DNA of 64,000 nucleotides from Ectobius pallidus (lineage: Eukaryota > Arthropoda > Insecta > Blattodea > Ectobiidae), in the NCBI GenBank assembly GCA_964059195.1, contig CAXKWD010000014.1:744001-808000 (forward strand), given 5' to 3'. A model generated the notes under the pieces. That model was not told where the DNA came from, searched no databases, and saw only the letters and a program-made list of their open reading frames with translations. Both the position numbers and the translations under genes were made by a program. How positions within the stretch are numbered: position 1 is the stretch's first letter; the number at the start of each line of letters is the position of its first letter. Shown piece by piece: positions 38,921-52,259 of the stretch.

Positions 38921-41900
38921 ATTTTGAATAAGAAACTGTAGCTTAGCAATGCCATCTCCAAATACGAAACTGTTGCCTAGCAATGTCATCTATAAGGAAT
39001 AGCCTTTAATCCCTCAATGATCAATACATACAATGAAAATATCGGTGATATGCTAATGGCATAACAGGGGTTGTAAATTTTCTTTAATAGAAAAGAATAC
39101 TGTTGCCTAGCAATGAGTTTTAAAACACGAAAGTGTTGCCTAGCAATGCCATTTTAAACCGGAAACTGTTGCCTAGCAATGCCATCAAAAAGAACTGTTG
39201 ATTAACAATGTCATTTTTTAACACAATATTGCTACCTATTTAAAGCTTTTAAAAAAAGATACTGTTGCGTAGCAATGTCAATTTCAGACACGAAACTTTT
39301 ACCTTTCAATGCATTTTTGAAAGTCGAAACTTTTTCCTAGCAATGTAATATTTAAATACAATTTGACTGCCTAACAATGTAATTTTTCTATCACGAAAGT
39401 TCTCCCTAGCCATGCCAGTCTAAAAGGAAACTGTAGCCTAGCAATGAAGTTTTAAAACACCTCACTGTTGCTTAGCAATGACATTTTGAACAAGAAACTG
39501 TAGCTTAGCAATGCCATCTCCAAATACGAAACTGTTGCCTAGCAATGTCATCTATAAGGAATAGTTTTTAATCCCTCAATGATCAATACATACAATGAAA
39601 ATATCGGTGATATGCTAATGGCAAAACATGGGTTGTAAATTTTGCTTTAATAGAAAGAATACTGTTGCCTAGCAATGAGTTTTAAAACACGAAAGTGTTG
39701 CCTAGCAATGCCATTTTAAACCGCAAACTGTTGCCTAGCAATGTCATCAAAAAGAACTGTTGCTTAGTAATGTCATTTTTAAACACAATATTGCTACCTA
39801 TTATAAACTTTTAAAAATATACTGTTGTGTAGCAATGTTAATTTCAGACACCAAACTTTTACTTTTCAATGCATTTTTAAAAGTCGTAACGTTTTCCTAG
39901 CAATGTAATTTTTAAAGACAATTTGGCTGCTTAACAATGTAATTTTTCTATGACGAAAGTTTTGCCTAGCCATGCCAGTCTAAACCGGAAACTGTTGCCT
40001 AGCAATTAAGTTTTAAAACACCTGACTCTTGCTTAGCAATGACATTTTGAACAAGAAACTGTAGCTTAGCAATCCCATCTCCAAATACGAAACTGTTGCC
40101 TAGCAATGTCATCTATAACGAATAGTTTTTAATCCTTCAATGATCAATAGATACAATGAAAATATCGGTGATATGCTAATGTCAAAACATGGGTTGTAAA
40201 TTTTACTTTAATATAAAGAATACTGTTGCCTAGCAATGAGTTTTAAAACACGAAAGTGTTGCCTAGCAATGCCATTTTAAACCAGAAACTGTTGCCTAGC
40301 AATGTCATAAAAAAGAACTGTTGCTTAGCAATGTCATTTTTGAACACAATATTGCTACCTATTAAAAGCTTTTAAAAAAGATACTGTTGCGTAGCAATGT
40401 CAATATCTGACACGGAAACTTTACCTTTCAATGCATTTTCCAAATTCGAAACTTCTTCCTAGCAATGTAATTTTTAAAGACAATTTGGCTGCCTATCAAT
40501 GTAATTTTTCTATCACGAATGTTTTTCCTAGCCATGCCAGTCTAAACCGGAAACTGTAGCCTAGCAATGAAGTTTTAAAACACTTACTGTTGCTTAGCAA
40601 TGACATTTTGAACAAGAAACTGTAGCTTAGCAATGCCATCTCCCAATACGAAACTGTTGCCTAGCAATGTCATCTATAAGGAATAGTTTTTAATCCTTCA
40701 ATGATCAATACATACAATGAAAATATCGGTGATATGCTAATGTCAAAACATGGGTTGTAAATTTTACTTTAATAGAAAGAATACTGTTGCCTAGCAATGA
40801 GTTTTAAAACACGAAAGTGTTGCCTGGCAATGCCATTTTAAACCAGAAACTGTTGCCTAGCAATGTCATCAAAAAGAACTGTTGCTTAGCAATGTCATTT
40901 TTTAACACAATATTGCTACCTATTTAAAGATTTTAAAAAAAGATACTGTTGCGTAGCAATGTCAATTTCTGACACGAAACCTTTACCTTTCAATGTATTT
41001 TCCAAAGTAGAAACTTCTTCCTAGCAATGTAATTTTTAAAGACAATTTGGGTGCCTATCAATGTAATTTTTCAATCACGAATGTTTTGCCTAACCATGCC
41101 AGTCTAAACCGGAAACTGTTGCCTAGCAATGAAGTTTTGAAACACCTGACTGTTGCTTAGCAATGACATTTTGAATAAGAAACTGTAGCTTAGCAATGCC
41201 ATCTCCAAATACGAAACTGTTGCCTAGCAATGTCATCTATAAGGAATAGCCTTTAATCCCTCAATGATCAATACATACAATGAAAATATCGGTGATATGC
41301 TAATGGCATAACAGGGGTTGTAAATTTTCTTTAATAGAAAAGAATACTGTTGCCTAGCAATGAGTTTTAAAACCCGAAAGTGTTGCCTAGCAATGCCATT
41401 TTAAACCGGAAACTGTTGCCTAGCAATGCCATCAAAAAGAACTGTTGATTAGCAATGTCATTTTTGAACACAATATTGCTACCTATTTAAAGCTTTTAAA
41501 AAAAGATACTGTTGCGTAGCAATGTCAATTTCAGACACGAAACTTTTACCTTTCAATGCATTTTTGAAAGTCGAAACTTTTTCCTAGCAATGTAATATTT
41601 AAATACAATTTGACTGCCTAACAATGTAATTTTTCTATCACGAAAGTTTTCCCTAGCCATGCCAGTCTAAAAGGAAACTGTAGCCTAGCAATGAAGTTTT
41701 AAAACACCTGACTGTTGCTTAGCAATGACATTTTGAACAAGAAACTGTAGCTTAGCAATGCCATCTCCAAATACGAAACTGTTGCCTAGCAATGTCATCT
41801 ATAAGGAATAGTTTTTAATCCCTCAATGATCAATACATACAATGAAAATATCGGTGATATGCTAATGGCAAAACATGGGTTGTAAATTTTGCTTTAATAG

Positions 41901-43380
41901 AAAGAATACTGTTGCCTAGCAATGAGTTTTAAAACACGAAAGTGTTGAGTAGCAATGCCATTTTAAACCGCAAACTGTTGCCTAGCAATGTCATCAAAAA
42001 GAACTGTTGCTTAGTAATGTCATTTTTAAACACAATATTGCTACCTATTATAAACTTTTAAAAATATACAGTTGTGTAGCAATGTTAATTTCAGACACCA
42101 AACTTTTACTTTTCAATGCATTTTTAAAAGTCGAAACGTTTTCCTAGCAATGTAATTTTTAAAGACAATTTGGCTGCTTAACAATGTAATTTTTCTATGA
42201 CGAAAGTTTTGCCTAGCCATGCCAGTCTAAACCGGAAACTGTTGCCTAGCAATTAAGTTTTAAAACACCTGACTCTTGCTTAGCAATGACATTTTGAACA
42301 AGAAACTGTAGCTTAGCAATCCCATCTCCAAATACGAAACTGTTGCCTAGCAATGTCATCTATAACGAATAGTTTTTAATCCTTCAATGATCAATAGATA
42401 CAATGAAAATATCGGTGATATGCTAATGTCAAAACATGGGTTGTAAATTTTACTTTAATAGAAAGAATACTGTTGCCTAGCAATGAGTTTTAAAACACGA
42501 AAGTGTTGCCTAGCAATGCAATTTTAAACCAGAAACTGTTGCCTAGCAATGTCATAAAAAAGAACTGTTGCTTAGCAATGTCATTTTTGAACACAATATT
42601 GCTACCTATTAAAAGCTTTTAAAAAAAGATACTGTTGCGTAGCAATGTCAATTTCTGACACGGAATCTTTACCTTTCAATGCATTTTCCAAATTCGAAAC
42701 TTCTTCCTAGCAATGTAATTTTTAAAGACAATTTGGCTGCCTATCAACGTAATTTTTTTATCACGAATGTTTTTCCTAGCCATGATAGTCGAAACCGGAA
42801 ACTGTAGCCTAGCAATGAAGTTTTAAAACACCAGACTGTTGCTTAGCAATGACATTTTGAACAAGAAACTGTAGCTTAGCAATGCCATCTCCCAATACGA
42901 AACTGTTGCCTAGCAATGTCATCTATAAGGAATAGTTTTTAATCCTTCAATGATCAATACATACAATGAAAATATCGGTGATATGCTAATGTCAAAACAT
43001 GGGTTGTAAATTTTACTTTAATAGAAAGAATACTGTTGCCTAGCAATGAGTTTTAAAACACGAAAGTGTTGCCTGGCAATGCCATTTTAAACCAGAAACT
43101 GTTGCCTAGCAATGTCATCAAAAAGAACTGTTGCTTAGCAATGTCATTTTTTAACACAATATTGCTACCTATTTAAAGATTTTAAAAAAAGATACTGTTG
43201 CGTAGCAATGTCAATTTCTGACACGAAACCTTTACCTTTCAATGTATTTTCCAAAGTAGAAACTTCTTCCTAGCAATGTAATTTTTAAAGACAATTTGGG
43301 TGCCTATCAATGTAATTTTTCAATCACGAATGTTTTGCCTAACCATGCCAGTCTAAACCGGAAACTGTTGCCTAGCAATG

Positions 43381-43382
43381 AC
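43381..43382 (+). repeat. Second copy of the 34-bp deletion junction
   Basis: Identical junction to the one at 38,919, 4,462 bp downstream, carried along by the 8-mer duplication and not a second independent event. The monomer step across it is again 529 bp. Confidence 0.85.
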
Positions 43383-46300
43383 ATTTTGAATAAGAAACTG
43401 TAGCTTAGCAATGCCATCTCCAAATACGAAACTGTTGCCTAGCAATGTCATCTATAAGGAATAGCCTTTAATCCCTCAATGATCAATACATACAATGAAA
43501 ATATCGGTGATATGCTAATGGCATAACAGGGGTTGTAAATTTTCTTTAATAGAAAAGAATACTGTTGCCTAGCAATGAGTTTTAAAACACGAAAGTGTTG
43601 CCTAGCAATGCCATTTTAAACCGGAAACTGTTGCCTAGCAATGCCATCAAAAAGAACTGTTGATTAACAATGTCATTTTTTAACACAATATTGCTACCTA
43701 TTTAAAGCTTTTAAAAAAAGATACTGTTGCGTAGCAATGTCAATTTCAGACACGAAACTTTTACCTTTCAATGCATTTTTGAAAGTCGAAACTTTTTCCT
43801 AGCAATGTAATATTTAAATACAATTTGACTGCCTAACAATGTAATTTTTCTATCACGAAAGTTCTCCCTAGCCATGCCAGTCTAAAAGGAAACTGTAGCC
43901 TAGCAATGAAGTTTTAAAACACCTCACTGTTGCTTAGCAATGACATTTTGAACAAGAAACTGTAGCTTAGCAATGCCATCTCCAAATACGAAACTGTTGC
44001 CTAGCAATGTCATCTATAAGGAATAGTTTTTAATCCCTCAATGATCAATACATACAATGAAAATATCGGTGATATGCTAATGGCAAAACATGGGTTGTAA
44101 ATTTTGCTTTAATAGAAAGAATACTGTTGCCTAGCAATGAGTTTTAAAACACGAAAGTGTTGCCTAGCAATGCCATTTTAAACCGCAAACTGTTGCCTAG
44201 CAATGTCATCAAAAAGAACTGTTGCTTAGTAATGTCATTTTTAAACACAATATTGCTACCTATTATAAACTTTTAAAAATATACTGTTGTGTAGCAATGT
44301 TAATTTCAGACACCAAACTTTTACTTTTCAATGCATTTTTAAAAGTCGTAACGTTTTCCTAGCAATGTAATTTTTAAAGACAATTTGGCTGCTTAACAAT
44401 GTAATTTTTCTATGACGAAAGTTTTGCCTAGCCATGCCAGTCTAAACCGGAAACTGTTGCCTAGCAATTAAGTTTTAAAACACCTGACTCTTGCTTAGCA
44501 ATGACATTTTGAACAAGAAACTGTAGCTTAGCAATCCCATCTCCAAATACGAAACTGTTGCCTAGCAATGTCATCTATAACGAATAGTTTTTAATCCTTC
44601 AATGATCAATAGATACAATGAAAATATCGGTGATATGCTAATGTCAAAACATGGGTTGTAAATTTTACTTTAATATAAAGAATACTGTTGCCTAGCAATG
44701 AGTTTTAAAACACGAAAGTGTTGCCTAGCAATGCCATTTTAAACCAGAAACTGTTGCCTAGCAATGTCATAAAAAAGAACTGTTGCTTAGCAATGTCATT
44801 TTTGAACACAATATTGCTACCTATTAAAAGCTTTTAAAAAAGATACTGTTGCGTAGCAATGTCAATATCTGACACGGAAACTTTACCTTTCAATGCATTT
44901 TCCAAATTCGAAACTTCTTCCTAGCAATGTAATTTTTAAAGACAATTTGGCTGCCTATCAATGTAATTTTTCTATCACGAATGTTTTTCCTAGCCATGCC
45001 AGTCTAAACCGGAAACTGTAGCCTAGCAATGAAGTTTTAAAACACTTACTGTTGCTTAGCAATGACATTTTGAACAAGAAACTGTAGCTTAGCAATGCCA
45101 TCTCCCAATACGAAACTGTTGCCTAGCAATGTCATCTATAAGGAATAGTTTTTAATCCTTCAATGATCAATACATACAATGAAAATATCGGTGATATGCT
45201 AATGTCAAAACATGGGTTGTAAATTTTACTTTAATAGAAAGAATACTGTTGCCTAGCAATGAGTTTTAAAACACGAAAGTGTTGCCTGGCAATGCCATTT
45301 TAAACCAGAAACTGTTGCCTAGCAATGTCATCAAAAAGAACTGTTGCTTAGCAATGTCATTTTTTAACACAATATTGCTACCTATTTAAAGATTTTAAAA
45401 AAAGATACTGTTGCGTAGCAATGTCAATTTCTGACACGAAACCTTTACCTTTCAATGTATTTTCCAAAGTAGAAACTTCTTCCTAGCAATGTAATTTTTA
45501 AAGACAATTTGGGTGCCTATCAATGTAATTTTTCAATCACGAATGTTTTGCCTAACCATGCCAGTCTAAACCGGAAACTGTTGCCTAGCAATGAAGTTTT
45601 GAAACACCTGACTGTTGCTTAGCAATGACATTTTGAATAAGAAACTGTAGCTTAGCAATGCCATCTCCAAATACGAAACTGTTGCCTAGCAATGTCATCT
45701 ATAAGGAATAGCCTTTAATCCCTCAATGATCAATACATACAATGAAAATATCGGTGATATGCTAATGGCATAACAGGGGTTGTAAATTTTCTTTAATAGA
45801 AAAGAATACTGTTGCCTAGCAATGAGTTTTAAAACCCGAAAGTGTTGCCTAGCAATGCCATTTTAAACCGGAAACTGTTGCCTAGCAATGCCATCAAAAA
45901 GAACTGTTGATTAGCAATGTCATTTTTGAACACAATATTGCTACCTATTTAAAGCTTTTAAAAAAAGATACTGTTGCGTAGCAATGTCAATTTCAGACAC
46001 GAAACTTTTACCTTTCAATGCATTTTTGAAAGTCGAAACTTTTTCCTAGCAATGTAATATTTAAATACAATTTGACTGCCTAACAATGTAATTTTTCTAT
46101 CACGAAAGTTTTCCCTAGCCATGCCAGTCTAAAAGGAAACTGTAGCCTAGCAATGAAGTTTTAAAACACCTGACTGTTGCTTAGCAATGACATTTTGAAC
46201 AAGAAACTGTAGCTTAGCAATGCCATCTCCAAATACGAAACTGTTGCCTAGCAATGTCATCTATAAGGAATAGTTTTTAATCCCTCAATGATCAATACAT

Positions 46301-46539
46301 ACAATGAAAATATCGGTGATATGCTAATGGCAAAACATGGGTTGTAAATTTTGCTTTAATAGAAAGAATACTGTTGCCTAGCAATGAGTTTTAAAACACG
46401 AAAGTGTTGAGTAGCAATGCCATTTTAAACCGCAAACTGTTGCCTAGCAATGTCATCAAAAAGAACTGTTGCTTAGTAATGTCATTTTTAAACACAATAT
46501 TGCTACCTATTATAAACTTTTAAAAATATACAGTTGTGT

Positions 46540-48200
46540 AGCAATGTTAATTTCAGACACCAAACTTTTACTTTTCAATGCATTTTTAAAAGTCGAAACG
46601 TTTTCCTAGCAATGTAATTTTTAAAGACAATTTGGCTGCTTAACAATGTAATTTTTCTATGACGAAAGTTTTGCCTAGCCATGCCAGTCTAAACCGGAAA
46701 CTGTTGCCTAGCAATTAAGTTTTAAAACACCTGACTCTTGCTTAGCAATGACATTTTGAACAAGAAACTGTAGCTTAGCAATCCCATCTCCAAATACGAA
46801 ACTGTTGCCTAGCAATGTCATCTATAACGAATAGTTTTTAATCCTTCAATGATCAATAGATACAATGAAAATATCGGTGATATGCTAATGTCAAAACATG
46901 GGTTGTAAATTTTACTTTAATAGAAAGAATACTGTTGCCTAGCAATGAGTTTTAAAACACGAAAGTGTTGCCTAGCAATGCAATTTTAAACCAGAAACTG
47001 TTGCCTAGCAATGTCATAAAAAAGAACTGTTGCTTAGCAATGTCATTTTTGAACACAATATTGCTACCTATTAAAAGCTTTTAAAAAAAGATACTGTTGC
47101 GTAGCAATGTCAATTTCTGACACGGAATCTTTACCTTTCAATGCATTTTCCAAATTCGAAACTTCTTCCTAGCAATGTAATTTTTAAAGACAATTTGGCT
47201 GCCTATCAACGTAATTTTTTTATCACGAATGTTTTTCCTAGCCATGATAGTCGAAACCGGAAACTGTAGCCTAGCAATGAAGTTTTAAAACACCAGACTG
47301 TTGCTTAGCAATGACATTTTGAACAAGAAACTGTAGCTTAGCAATGCCATCTCCCAATACGAAACTGTTGCCTAGCAATGTCATCTATAAGGAATAGTTT
47401 TTAATCCTTCAATGATCAATACATACAATGAAAATATCGGTGATATGCTAATGTCAAAACATGGGTTGTAAATTTTACTTTAATAGAAAGAATACTGTTG
47501 CCTAGCAATTAGTTTTAAAACACGAAAGTGTTGCCTAGCAATTCCATTTTAAACCGGAAACTGTTGCCTAGCAATGTCCTCAAAAAGAACTGTTGCTTAG
47601 CAATGGCATTTTTAAACACAATATTGCTACCTATTAAAAGCTTTTAAAAAAAGATACTGTTGCGTAGCAATGTCAATTTCTGAAACGAATCCTTTACCTT
47701 TCAATGCATTTTTCAAATTCGAAACTTCTTCCTAGTAATGTAATTTTTAAAGACAATGTGGCTACCTAACGATGTAATTTTTCTATCACGAATGTTTTGC
47801 CTAGCCATGCCAGTCTAAACCGGAAACTGTTGCCTAGCAATGAAGTTTTATAACACCTGACTGTTGCTTAGCAATGACATTTTGAATAAGAAACTGTAGC
47901 TTAGCAATGCCATCTCCAAATACGAAACTGTTGCCTAGCAATGTCATCTATAAGGAATAGTTTTTAATCCCTCAATGATCAATACATACAATGAAAATAT
48001 CGGTGATATGCTAATGTCAAAACATGGGTTGTAAATTTTACTTTAATAGAAAGAATACTGTTGCCTAGCAATGAGTTTTAAAACATGAAAGTGTTGCCTA
48101 GCAATGCCATTTTAAACCGGAAACTGTTGCCTAGCAATGCCATCAAAAAGAACTGTTGCTTAGCAATGTAATTTTAAACACAATATTGCTACCTATTATA
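46540..48200 (+). repeat. Segment with +5,056-bp partner (copy 1)
   Basis: Anchors 46876, 47439 and 48002 match 51932, 52495 and 53058 at +5,056 bp. Shared markers are AATCCCATCTCC, GCAATGCAATTTT, CATGATAGTCGAAACC, AGCAATTCCATTTT, CAATGTGGCTACC, AACATGAAAGTG and GTAATTTTAAACAC. The copies part near 48,205 (AAACAATATAC here, AAATAATATAC there), and the next monomer is haplotype C here but T there. Confidence 0.75.
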
Positions 48201-51200
48201 AACTTTTAAACAATATACTGTTGCGTAGCTATGTCAATTTCAGACACGAAACTTTTACCTTTCAATGCATTTTTGAAAGTCGAAACTTTTTCCTAGTAAT
48301 GTAATTTTTAAATACAATTTGACTGCCTAACAATGTAATTTTTCTATCACGAAAGTTTTCCCTAGCCATGACAGTCTAAAAGGAAACTGTAGCCTAGCAA
48401 TGAAGTTTTAAAACACCTGATGTTGCTTAGCAATGACATTTTGAATTAGAAACTGTAGCTTAGCAATGCCATCTCCAAATACGAAACTATTGCCTAGCAA
48501 TGTCATCTATAAGGAATAGCCTTCAATCCCTCAATGATCAATACATACAATGAAAATATCGGTGATATGCTAATGGCATAACAGGGGTTGTAAATTTTTC
48601 TTTAATAGAAAAGAATACTGTTGCCAAGCAATGAGTTTTAAAACACGAAAGTGTTGCCTAGCAATGCCATTTTAAACCGCAAACTGTTGCCTAGCAATGC
48701 CATCAAAAAGAACTGTTGATTAGCAAAGTCATTTTTAAACACAATATTGCTACCTATTATAAACTTTTAAAAAATATACTGTTGCGTAGCAATGTCAATA
48801 TCAGACACAAATCTTTTACCTTTCAATGCATTTTTCATGTCGAGACTTTTTCCTAGCAATGTAATTTTTAAAGACAATTTGGCTGCCTAACAATGTAATT
48901 TTTCTATCACGAAAGGTTTGCCTAGCAATGCCAGTCTAAACCGGAAACTGTTGCCTAGCAATTAAGTTTTAAAACAGCTGACTCTTGCTTAGCAATGACA
49001 TTTTGAACATGAAACTGTAGCTTACCAATGCCATCTCCAAATACGAAACTGTTGCCTAGCAATGTCTTCTATAAGGAAAAGTTTTTGATCCTCCAATGAT
49101 CAATACATACAATGAAAATATCGGTGATATGCTAATGTCAAAACATGGGTTGTAAATTTTACTTTAATAGAAAGAATACTGTTGCCTAGCAATTAGATTT
49201 AAAACACGAAAGTGTTGCCTAGCAATGCCATTTTAAACCGGAAACTGTTGCCTAGCAATGTCCTCAAAAAGAACTGTTGCTTAGCAATGGCATTTTTAAA
49301 CACAATATTGCTACCTATTAAAAGCTTTTAAAAAAAGATACTGTTGCGTAGCAATGTCAATTTCTGACACGAAACCTTTACCTTTCAATGCATTTTTCAA
49401 ATTCGAAACTTCTTCCTAGCAATGTAATTTTTAAAGACAATTTGGCTACCTAACAATGTAATTTTTCTATCACGAATGTTTTGCCTAGCCATGCCAGTCT
49501 AAACCGGAAACTGTTGCCTAGCAATGAAGTTTTATAACACCTGACTGTTGCTTAGCAATGACATTTGGAATAAGAAACTGTAGCTTAGCAATGCCATCTC
49601 CAAATACGAAACTGTTGCCTAGCAATGTCATCTATAAGGAATAGTTTTTAATCCCTCAATGATCAATACATACAATGAAAATATCGGTGATATGCTAATG
49701 GCAAAACATTGGTTGTAAATTTTGCTTTAATAGAAAAAATTCTGTTGCCTAGCAATGAGTTTTAAAACACGAAAGTGTTGCCTAGCAATGCCATTTTAAA
49801 CCGCAAACTGTTGCCTAGCAATGTCATCAAAAACAACTGTTGCTTAGTAATGTCATTTTTAAACACAATATTGCTACCTATTATAAACTTTTAAAAATAT
49901 ACTGTTGTGTAGCAATGACAATTTCAGACACCAAACTTTTACTTTTCAATGCATTTTTAAAAGTCGAAACGTTTTCCTAGCAATGTAATTTTTGAAGACA
50001 ATTTGGCTGCTTAACAATGTAATTTTTCTATGACGAAAGTTTTGCCTAGCCATGCCAGTCTAAACCGGAAACTGTTGCCTAGCAATTAAGTTTTAAAACA
50101 ACTGACTCTTGCTTAGCAATGACATTTTGAACAAGAAACTGTAGCTTAGCAATGCCATCTCCAAATACGAAACTGTTGCCTAGCAATGTCATCTATAACG
50201 AATAGTTTTTAATCCTTCAATGATCAATAGATAGAATGAAAATATCGGTGATATGCTAATGTCAAAACATGGGTTGTAAATTTTACTTTAATAGAAAGAA
50301 TACTGTTGCCTAGCAATGAGTTTTAAAACACGAAAGTGTTGCCTAGCAATGCCATTTTAAACCAGAAACGTTTGCCTAGCAATGTCATCAAAAAAACTGT
50401 TGCTTAGCAATGTCATTTTTGAACACAATATTGCTACCTATTAAAAGCTTTTAAAAAAAGATACTGTTGCGTAGCAATGTCAATTTCTGACACGAAACCT
50501 TTACCTTTCAATGCATTTTCCAAAGTCGAAACTTCTTACTAGCAATGTAATTTTTAAAGACAATTTGGCTGCCTATCAACGTAATTTTTTTATCACGAAT
50601 GTTTTTCCTAGCCATGCCAGTCTAAACCGGAAACTGTAGCCTAGCAATGAAGTTTTAAAACACCTGACTGTTGCTTAGCAATGACATTTTGAACAAGAAA
50701 CTGTAGCTTAGCAATGCCATCTCCAAATACGAAACTGTTGAATAGCAATGTCTTCTATAAGGAACAGTTTTTGATCCTTCAATGATCAATACATACAATG
50801 AAAATATCGGTGATATGCTAATGTAAAAACATGGGTTGTAAATTTTACTTTAATAGAAAGAATACTGTTGCCTAGCAATTAGTTTTAAAACACGAAAGTG
50901 TTGCCTAGCAATGCCATTTTAAACCGGAAACTGTTGCCTAGCAATCTCCTCAAAAAGAACTGTTGCTTAGCAATGGCATTTTTAAACACAATATTGCTAC
51001 CTATTAAAAGATTTAAAAAAAGATACTGTTGCGTAGCAATGTCAATTTCTGAAACGAAACCTTTACCTTTCAATGCATTTTTCAAATTCGAAACTTCTTC
51101 CTAGTAATGTAATTTTTAAAGACAATGTGGCTACCTAACGATGTAATTTTTCTATCACGAATGTTTTGCCTAGCCATGCCAGTCTAAACCGGAAACTGTT

Positions 51201-52259
51201 GCCTAGCAATGAAGTTTTAAAACACCTGACTGTTGCTTAGCAATGACATTTTGAATAAGAAACTGTAGCTTAGCAATGCCATCTCCAAATACGAAACTGT
51301 TGCCTAGCAATGTCATCTATAAGGAATAGTTTTTAATCCCTCAATGATCAATACATACAATGAAAATATCGGTGATATGCTAATGGCAAAACATTGGTTG
51401 TAAATTTTGCTTTAATAGAAAGAATACTGTTGCCTAGCAATGAGTTTTAAAACACGAAAGTGTTGCTTAGCAATGCCATTTTAAACCGCAAACTGTTGCC
51501 TAGCAATGTCATCAAAAAGAACTGTTGCTTAGTAATGTCATTTTTAAACACAATATTGCTACCTATTATAAACTTTTAAAAATATACTGTTGTGTAGCAA
51601 TGTTAATTTCAGACACCAAACTTTTACTTTTCAATGCATTTTTAAAAGTCGAAACGTTTTCCTAGCAATGTAATTTTTAAAGACAATTTGGCTGCTTAAC
51701 AATGTAATTTTTCTATGACGAAAGTTTTGCCTAGCCATGCCAGTCTAAACCGGAAACTGTTGCCTAGCAATTAAGTTTTAAAACACCTGACTCTTGCTTA
51801 GCAATGACATTTTGAACAAGAAACTGTAGCTTAGCAATCCCATCTCCAAATACGAAACTGTTGCCTAGCAATGTCATCTATAACGAATAGTTTTTAATCC
51901 TTCAATGATCAATAGATACAATGAAAATATCGGTGATATGCTAATGTCAAAACATGGGTTGTAAATTTTACTTTAATAGAAAGAATACTGTTGCCTAGCA
52001 ATGAGTTTTAAAACACGAAAGTGTTGCCTAGCAATGCAATTTTAAACCAGAAACTGTTGCCTAGCAATGTCATAAAAAAGAACTGTTGCTTAGCAATGTC
52101 ATTTTTGAACACAATATTGCTACCTATTAAAAGCTTTTAAAAAAAGATACTGTTGCGTAGCAATGTCAATTTCTGACACGGAATCTTTACCTTTCAATGC
52201 ATTTTCCAAATTCGAAACTTCTTCCTAGCAATGTAATTTTTAAAGACAATTTGGCTGCC

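Larger units (their letters stand above)
36280..47500 (+). repeat. C-G-T-T 4-mer HOR, five consecutive copies
   Basis: The twenty monomers anchored from 36831 to 47439 follow C-G-T-T five times without a break. Steps between successive C monomers are 2,213, 2,247, 2,215 and 2,247 bp. The short steps come from the 34-bp deletion in the C monomers anchored at 39044 and 43506. Because the deletion is in alternate copies, the effective unit is an 8-mer of 4,462 bp: ACACTTACTG at 40584 recurs at 45046 and ATGCAATTTT near 42517 recurs near 46979. This is the most regular HOR in the window. Confidence 0.88.

Noticed and set aside
50885..51104. Overlapping open frames on both strands (66 codons at 50885-51085 minus, 68 codons at 50898-51104 plus)
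   Set aside because: They arise because this monomer copy lost stop codons that its sister monomers keep. The predicted peptides are just low-complexity readings of the 33-bp subunits, the frames are not conserved in the other 113 monomers, and the two lie on top of each other.
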